Origin: Dryomyza anilis
Taxonomy: Eukaryota > Arthropoda > Insecta > Diptera > Dryomyzidae
Length of the DNA stretch: 64,000 nt
Reading direction: 5' to 3'
Assembly (NCBI GenBank): GCA_951804985.1
Contig: OX638132.1
Span: 90,276,696-90,340,695 of the forward strand
Below the pieces are notes generated by a model. The model was not told the origin of the DNA, did no database searches, and worked only from the letters and a program-made list of their open reading frames with translations. Each line of letters begins with the position of its first letter. Position 1 is the stretch's first letter. Of this stretch, positions 57,976 to 64,000 are shown one piece after another. The translations under genes were made by a program, and so were the position numbers.

Positions 57976-58579
57976 TAAACATATTATGCGATTTTTTTTA
58001 GTTAATACCCAATTGTAATGCTTTCACATGATTTTTTCTGTTCTCAAAATGTATCCATAAATTTGTTTTCTTTTTCATCATTTTCTTTAAAAATGTACAG
58101 GCTAATTTCGCATTATTACAAACTATGCATCATCATGCGTTTTCAATTTTTCACCATTTTTTAAATGCATTTTTTAGTAAAATTTTGGTCGACAAAATTT
58201 ACATTTTTCGAGTTCTTCTATAGAGTTCTTTTCAACCAGTAAACCAATTCCAAACATTTGTAAGAATGTTTATTGAATATTTAATTATGTTTCATTCGAT
58301 ATAACAATTGAGTTTATGGATTTTATTAAATGCGAGATATTTACAAATTTATGTGACCACCATTTTGAAAGCTCAGTATAAAAGTTATTGCCCGAAATCT
58401 CGTAAACCTATCCGTAGAAAATTTTTTAATTCATATATTCAAATTCTGCGAGTCATTTCCAAAAATACAAAAATAATGGAATTTACTGCGCAAACTTTTT
58501 TTCTCATTTTGTTGTGTAGTGTAATTGTCCTATTGACCAATTTTAATGGGATTTGATGTACGTTTTTTCTTGGTGTAGT

Positions 58580-58990
58580 CAATTCTTCTCCAAAATTATT
58601 ATTCTTCTTTTCTATACAATACTTACTGGAGTGAATTCTTTCTGATGCAATTCTTGCAATGACTATTCTTTCTCATAGCCTGTATCATTTGAAATTCAAA
58701 TATTTATTACACCCTTATTTGTAAACAAGATGAGCTGGAGTAAAACGGAACAATTTTTCCCATAGTCATTTCTTTATTTTTCAACTATTTTTTCTTCTTT
58801 AACTATTATTTCTTCGGACAATTATTTCCCAGGGCATTTCTTCTCTAGACAATTCTTCCCAGAGCCAATACTTCCCGGAGATAATTCTTTCTGCGACAAT
58901 TCTTTCCAAAACTATCCTTTACATTGTCTGTATCATTTGAAAATCAAATATTTTTTGCACTGTCTGCGGAACAGACCAGCGACCCCGAAT
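58580..58990 (+). repeat. Degenerate AATTCTTCC / GACAATTC repeat tract
   Basis: Words such as GACAATTCTTCCCAGAGCCA, CAATACTTCCCGGAG and ATAATTCTTTCTGCGACAA follow one another at roughly 17-22 base spacing. CTGTATCATTTGAAA occurs twice. Similar words occur at 33880-34000 and 56636-56697. Confidence 0.5.
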
Positions 58991-61385
58991 TACCCTAAAA
59001 TCGTTAACTAGTCAAAAGGTAGTATTTTTTGTTATAAATGAACACAATTCTTGGTCTGAACCAAAGGATAAAATGTTTTTTTTTTAAATATAATCTTTTG
59101 TTAGCAATTTTAAAAAAGAAAATATAAATACAACAATATACATAATTAAGATAAACGAACGAAAAATAAACCATTTTTTGTGATTTCAATTAATACATAC
59201 AATTGTGATTTGAATTAATACATACAATTCTGAAATAAGTATGACATTCTCAAGTTTGTATTACCATTAAAAACATTTACTAAAAATCAATATAACAAAC
59301 TACAAATAAGACAAAAAAAACGAAAGTTTTCTATTTTCGTTGAAACTTTGTGTTCGAACAATAGGAATCCACTTTGACATTTGTGGTGAAATTTGTGAAC
59401 ATTGTCAACGTGCGATGAAAATGCGTTATAAATTTGAATAATTATTCTAAACAAAAATTTGTTGTGCCCACAGCATTGCTAGATAAGTTTTGAAATGCCA
59501 TTGATTACATTAAAGCAGACCATAGAAAATCAACATATTTTAAAAGAAATTAAAATAAACAACAAGAAAAAAAAAACTCCAATTTAGGAAGATTTCTTTT
59601 AAAAAATAAAGCTGTGGGCTGTGCCTATTTGAGGAAAATTAATTAATATGTGCTTTCTTTTTAATGATTTACAATTTATTTGATTAAGCCAACAAATGAA
59701 ATTTTTACAAAACATGTTAAATAATTAAATCAGTGAATGACACAAATAATTTATATAGAATCTACAAATTTTTTTTTAATAATTTATTAAACGTTCATTA
59801 CATGTGACTTTTCCACTTAATATAAAAAAAATATATAAAAAAAATAAAATATAAAAAAATTATATATATATGAAAGGGAAAGTTACAGCCATTAGCAGCA
59901 TTCAAAATGCGATGAGTTGCTAATTACTGTAGCTCACGATATGGCAGCACTGGTCAATCAACTACTAACAACGCTCATATTAAACTGAGCAGAATTGTGT
60001 AACAAAAAACAATTTCTAAATAAAATTTTGGGACTTTATGATTGTCGCAATGCTTAACGATGTCTGTTAAATAATCCAAATAAATGCATTTTTTAAGTGC
60101 GGAAAATGTTGTCCATCAACTAGACGTTGTTGTCAACACATAATAAAAAAAAAACAGACAACAATATAAAGTACACAGTAGAATCATGAAAGTACACGGA
60201 GAGAATGTATTCATATGATACGCATAAATTTTGCTAAAATTAATCATGATATCCAGTCTGGAATAAGTAATCATAATGCTTTGGTTTTTATTCATAATAT
60301 ATGATTAAAGTAAAAAAATAAAATGATTACTCATGTTTTATGTATAATATATTGATTAGTCATGATTAAATGGTACAGGTTCGGTAATAATTTTATGATT
60401 TATTATTCATAATTAATAAAAATGTCATATATTTTACCAAATAGCAGTACAGTGCAGATGGGAAAACCAATACAAATTATCGCATTATCGCATTATAAAC
60501 ATAAAAAGTCAATTGTTAAGGAAATTAAGGATAAGCACGAACTAAAAAAAACAATGGAAAAAATACATCACTTCAATTTATTTGATTGATAAAGTTCACA
60601 TTTGTTTTAGAAAGATTTAATTTTCACTTTATTCTCTCACTTAAATATTTTTAGACTGCAGTTACCACGTGATTTTTCACGTAAAAATTGTGCATTAGGA
60701 AAATTAATATAGAGTATGAAACACAAGTGATGAATAAATAATCATAATTTTGCCTGAAAATTGTAAAATTTATGAATCCTATTAATAATAAATATTAATA
60801 ATAAATACATAGTGATTTACAGCCTTTTAATAGCATTTTTTATTATTATACATAATTCATGTATATAACTCATAAATAAGAAAATGAGGTAGTATTTATT
60901 TTATGAACATCTTATTCATAAATCATCCGTAAATAATCGTATACACTGTAAAATATATACAATTTTCATAGAAGAGCTAATACTACATGTTCTTAGTTTT
61001 AAAAAATTGTTTTATATCTAAAAATGTCTGTATAATGGATTATATCATAAACACCTTTATTTGAGCACAGCAAATCTGTTAATTAATTAATTTAACAAAT
61101 AATTTTGCTAAATAGAAAAGTTTTAACTTACACAGAAAACTAAATTTTCTTATAATACAAATTGTTTTAACATGAAAAGTTTTGTTATTCTTGTAAAATA
61201 ATATTGCTAGAAATGTTTGTTAAAATTTTATAAATTAATTGAAATTACAAACGTATTTATTGATACAGCAAACGAGTTTGCAAAATAAACAAATTTCATA
61301 TTAAATTTTATAAAACATTGTAAACTTTATTTGAAGAAGTACATATTTTAAATTAGGATTGATATGAATTCTTTGATGCTTTTAG
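58991..61385. other. AT-rich DNA, no gene seen
   Basis: 60200-60960 has many ATAATCATAA and TAATCATGATT words, possibly an old TIR element, but no matching ends were found. Confidence 0.45.
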
Positions 61386-61555
61386 GACGAGTTTATACGC
61401 AAGAGAAAATAGCTAGAGATAGAGCAAAATAAAGCGAAAAATCTCATAGAGTTGTGTAAACACTACATAGAGCTAGACTGTAGGGAGCTCTACGGTAGAT
61501 TTGTTCTCTATCTCTAGCTTATTTCTCTATCGTGTATTCGACCCGTTATGAAACT
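61386..61555. mobile_element. Short TIR element (MITE), about 170 bp
   Basis: AGAGAAAATAGCTAGAGATA on the left is inverted on the right as TATCTCTAGCTTATTTCTCT. The outer ends GACGAGTTTATACG and CGTGTATTCGACCCGT pair less well. Confidence 0.65.
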
Positions 61556-61589
61556 CTTAAAATACATTGTTCAAATTAATCTAAATAAT

Positions 61590-61765
61590 AGCCCTATTCT
61601 GGTAAGAGTCACAAATTCAAATCGGTCACAATAGTGAATTTTGTCACATTTGTCACAATTTCGTATTATGTCAATTTTATTTTCTATGTTTTTTGACGTA
61701 AAAATCAGAATCAATTGTATCAATTGTTATTGATAACAATTGTCATTGCTCGCTAGAATACGGCT
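61590..61765. mobile_element. Short TIR element (MITE), about 176 bp
   Basis: AGCCCTATTCTGGTAAG at the left, and CTCGCTAGAATACGGCT at the right, which reads AGCCGTATTCTAGCGAG on the minus strand. The interior has GTCACAATT-like words. Confidence 0.55.
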
Positions 61766-61829
61766 GTCAGTTAAAATGTTATTTTTAAATAAAATAAATT
61801 AATTACGAACGTTGTTGATATAGCAAATG

Positions 61830-62660
61830 ACTTTGATATATCGTCACTATCATGACAAAGTGGTGAATATGCAATTTTTGATATTTGCGTTTTTTTTACA
61901 TTTTTAAATGTAGTTTATCCTCAAGTATGCTGTGCCAAAATCGCGTGTCAATTTGTGGGAAATTTCTAGCCACAAAAGACAAAATCAAAAGGACGAATTT
62001 GGAAAATTGAAAATCTTGTCATGCCAAAAGAGCGCATCTTTTTGTTTTTTCGCCATAACATTTTATTGGTATAAGATAAAATAAAGGCATATATTGTTTG
62101 TTTTCAAAGGACCTATATATAATATTATGTCAAACATTAATTTGCCATTGGTTATTTACAGGAATTTTTTTTTGGCAAAATATTTGTAATTAGTAATGCA
62201 GATAGGTGTTTTCAGATAGTTGCTTTGAAAACAAACAATAATTGCCTTTACATCACTATTTTATCTAGTACCATTAAAGAGTTATAGCTAAAAAACGAAA
62301 AGATTCGCCCTTTTGGCATGACAAGATTTTCAATTTTTCCAATTTCTTCGTTTTTTTGCTATAATTTTTTATTGGTGCAAGATATAATAGTGATGTGTAG
62401 GTATTAATTATTATGTTTTAAAGCACCTATCGATTGGCATTATTATTTAGAAATATGTTTCCAAACTTTTTTTCCTGCAAATAACAAATGGCAAATTAAT
62501 GTTTGACAAAATATTTTTAATTAATGATGCCAATAGATAGGTGCTTTAAAATCAAACAATTAATGCCTTTACATTACTATTTTATCCTGAGCTAATAAAA
62601 AGTTATAGTATAAAAAACAAAAATATTTGCGTTTTGATCAGGATATAGTCTCACAAAATA
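61830..62660. mobile_element. Foldback family M8, copy 2
   Basis: ATGACAAAGTGGTGAATATG, GTCATGCCAAAAGAGCGCAT, AAAGCACCTATCGATTGGCA, ATGCCAATAGATAGGTGCTT and TTTGATCAGGATATAGTCTC are the blocks of 52166-53010 in rearranged and inverted order. Confidence 0.65.
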
Positions 62661-64000
62661 CGTATTTATAATTTAGTAGGTTTTCCAAATCTAAAGATAT
62701 TTTACATACGTTATAATAATTTATGAATAAACCAAAATAACAGAAAGAAAACTAAATTTTTCTAATTTTTAAAGCACTTCAAACTTTAAAATTTGATTTC
62801 CCAAAATTTTAAAAAATGCACAATCGCCCCTTTGGCATGACGTTGACGATAAATGAATCAAATTTTATTTTTGCTTATTTCTTGCAGTATTGCATTTTAT
62901 CAGTGGAGACACTTCGAAATGAATTTCAATAAAATTATTTTATTTTTCTCAGTGTATGCTGATTTAATGTTGAGTTTAATAATAAAATGCTGCATTTTTT
63001 TTTTTCAACAATATTTATTATTTTTTGTTTTTACTTTTAAATTTTTATCATAAATTTTAATTGTGTCCCGTTTTGTTGGTTACCCAAAAACTTGCCAAAC
63101 TAATTAATCAAAGTTAAATGAGTGCGACAAACTTCAGCATTTTTGTATGGGTTCCCCACATAGCAGGGCAGTGGGGGCCTTTGGTATTGTGGTGTTGTGG
63201 CTGAGCGCTCATAACATTGGGTGCTACCTACCGCCAGCAAAGTAATGGAAAACTTTCCATTTCGTTATTCACAAAGAAGAAAAGGCTTCATTTGCATTTT
63301 GTTTTGTTTTTAGCAGATGCATTGGAAAAGTTTCTTTTTAAAGCTAAAGAATAATTTTCAAATTAAAAAAATTAATGTAGTACAATTAAATAAAAAAATA
63401 TGTAATTTAGAAATACAAAAAATATGTCTTTGCTGTGTATTAAATACTTTGTTTAAAATTTCTGCAAAAATACATTAAAAAATAAATTAAATTGGAAGTT
63501 ATTACATAGCTAATGAATTAGGAAAATGTCTAGCTGTAAAAAATAACAACATCACCATGATCCATGCTAAAATCTAACAATGACATTCAATATTGTCACC
63601 TTCAGTGAAAAGAAAGAGAAATTATTATTATTTACCACATATAGACAAAATTGTAAATATTATATATGCCATCGGTTGATATTGCATTATAATGCAACAA
63701 AAACCATAAAAAAAAAATATATCTAAATCATACATGTAGCATCATTCAACGCCAACATTTACTTAAATCTGAAAAAACACTAACTACGGCATATAAATAT
63801 TTGCAATTGTTTGGAACAGTGGTGGTTGTAAATCTATACTTGTTAGACAAATTATTAAACTATTCAATAATTTGTTATTCTATTTAAGACGAATGGAAAT
63901 TCTAGCTCAGCTATTTTTTAATATTACTTAAAATTATCATTTAAACTGTTATTTAAACCCTCATAAATGAGCACCTAAAAGGCTCCCTAAACCAGGGTAA
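62661..64000. other. AT-rich DNA with a GC-richer patch, no gene seen
   Basis: 63120-63300 (for example GCAGGGCAGTGGGGGCC and TGCTACCTACCGCCAGC) stands out in composition and has no second copy in the window; it could be regulatory. Elsewhere nothing was recognised. Confidence 0.4.

Larger units (their letters stand above)
56854..58521. mobile_element. 1.67-kb element with CACTA ends, nested in M4
   Basis: Starts CACTACACAA and ends TTGTGTAGTG, a perfect 10-base inverted repeat, and is flanked by TAA on both sides (56851-56853 and 58522-58524) against an M4 reference with one TAA. A 3-base duplication with CACTA termini fits the CACTA/EnSpm group; TAA is also the target of PIF/Harbinger elements. 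No transposase was recognised. Inside are a GGGTATAA-variant remnant and a complete M4 MITE. Confidence 0.75.
56698..58577. mobile_element. MITE family M4, split by a nested element
   Basis: The left part 56698-56853 (TACACCCAGAAAAAAATAAT to TACTATTAAATCAATAA) and the right part 58522-58577 (TAATTGTCCTATTGACCAAT to TTTTTTCTTGGTGTA) together match the M4 copy at 21070-21293. Confidence 0.85.

Overview
The window is AT-rich nuclear DNA of a fly. Three spliced genes encode Osiris (DUF1676) proteins, a family that in insects forms one conserved gene cluster, and the repeat types are those common in higher Diptera. I read it as part of the Osiris cluster of a cyclorrhaphan fly with a large, transposon-rich genome. 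The species cannot be named from the sequence.

Four protein-coding genes can be supported with exon structures whose phases agree. (1) Osiris gene A, plus strand, 2394-3210: the last two coding exons, with the signal-peptide exon not visible and presumably upstream of the window. (2) Osiris gene B, minus strand, 14098 to 7793: four exons, 453 residues, with a 4.8-kb first intron full of repeats and an unusual Gly/Met-rich and basic C-terminal half. (3) A small secreted C-type lectin, plus strand, 24499-25154: three exons, 181 residues, with a TATA box and initiator at the right spacing. (4) Osiris gene C, plus strand, 44837-48912: two exons, 276 residues, with a 3.2-kb intron that carries transposons.

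Most of the rest is transposable-element debris. It includes three copies of a Tc1/mariner-like element whose second D and E are 37 residues apart, three tRNA-derived SINE copies, and two LINE 3' ends. There are many short inverted-repeat elements in at least ten families and a dispersed family with a terminal hairpin and ATACCCTACAC ends. A transposon-derived tandem array lies at 27.5-29.1 kb, and other tandem blocks occur at 5.7, 12.9, 38-39 and 50.6-51.3 kb. Several insertions are nested, which lets their order be read. Examples are an element with CACTA ends inside an MITE at 56.7-58.6 kb and an MITE whose empty site is preserved in a sister repeat.

Layout: 0-2.3 kb repeats; 2.4-3.4 kb gene A; 4.8-7.4 kb foldbacks and MITEs; 7.8-14.1 kb gene B; 15-23.9 kb MITE clusters, mariner and LINE; 24.4-25.4 kb lectin; 25.6-44.4 kb repeats and unassigned AT-rich DNA; 44.5-49.1 kb gene C; 50-64 kb repeats with no supported gene. 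The three Osiris proteins are probably secreted or vesicle/membrane-associated and, by family knowledge, co-expressed in cuticle-forming epithelia. Nothing here links the lectin to them functionally. I found no clearly new biological system. The most informative signals are the nested transposon events and the shared element ends.
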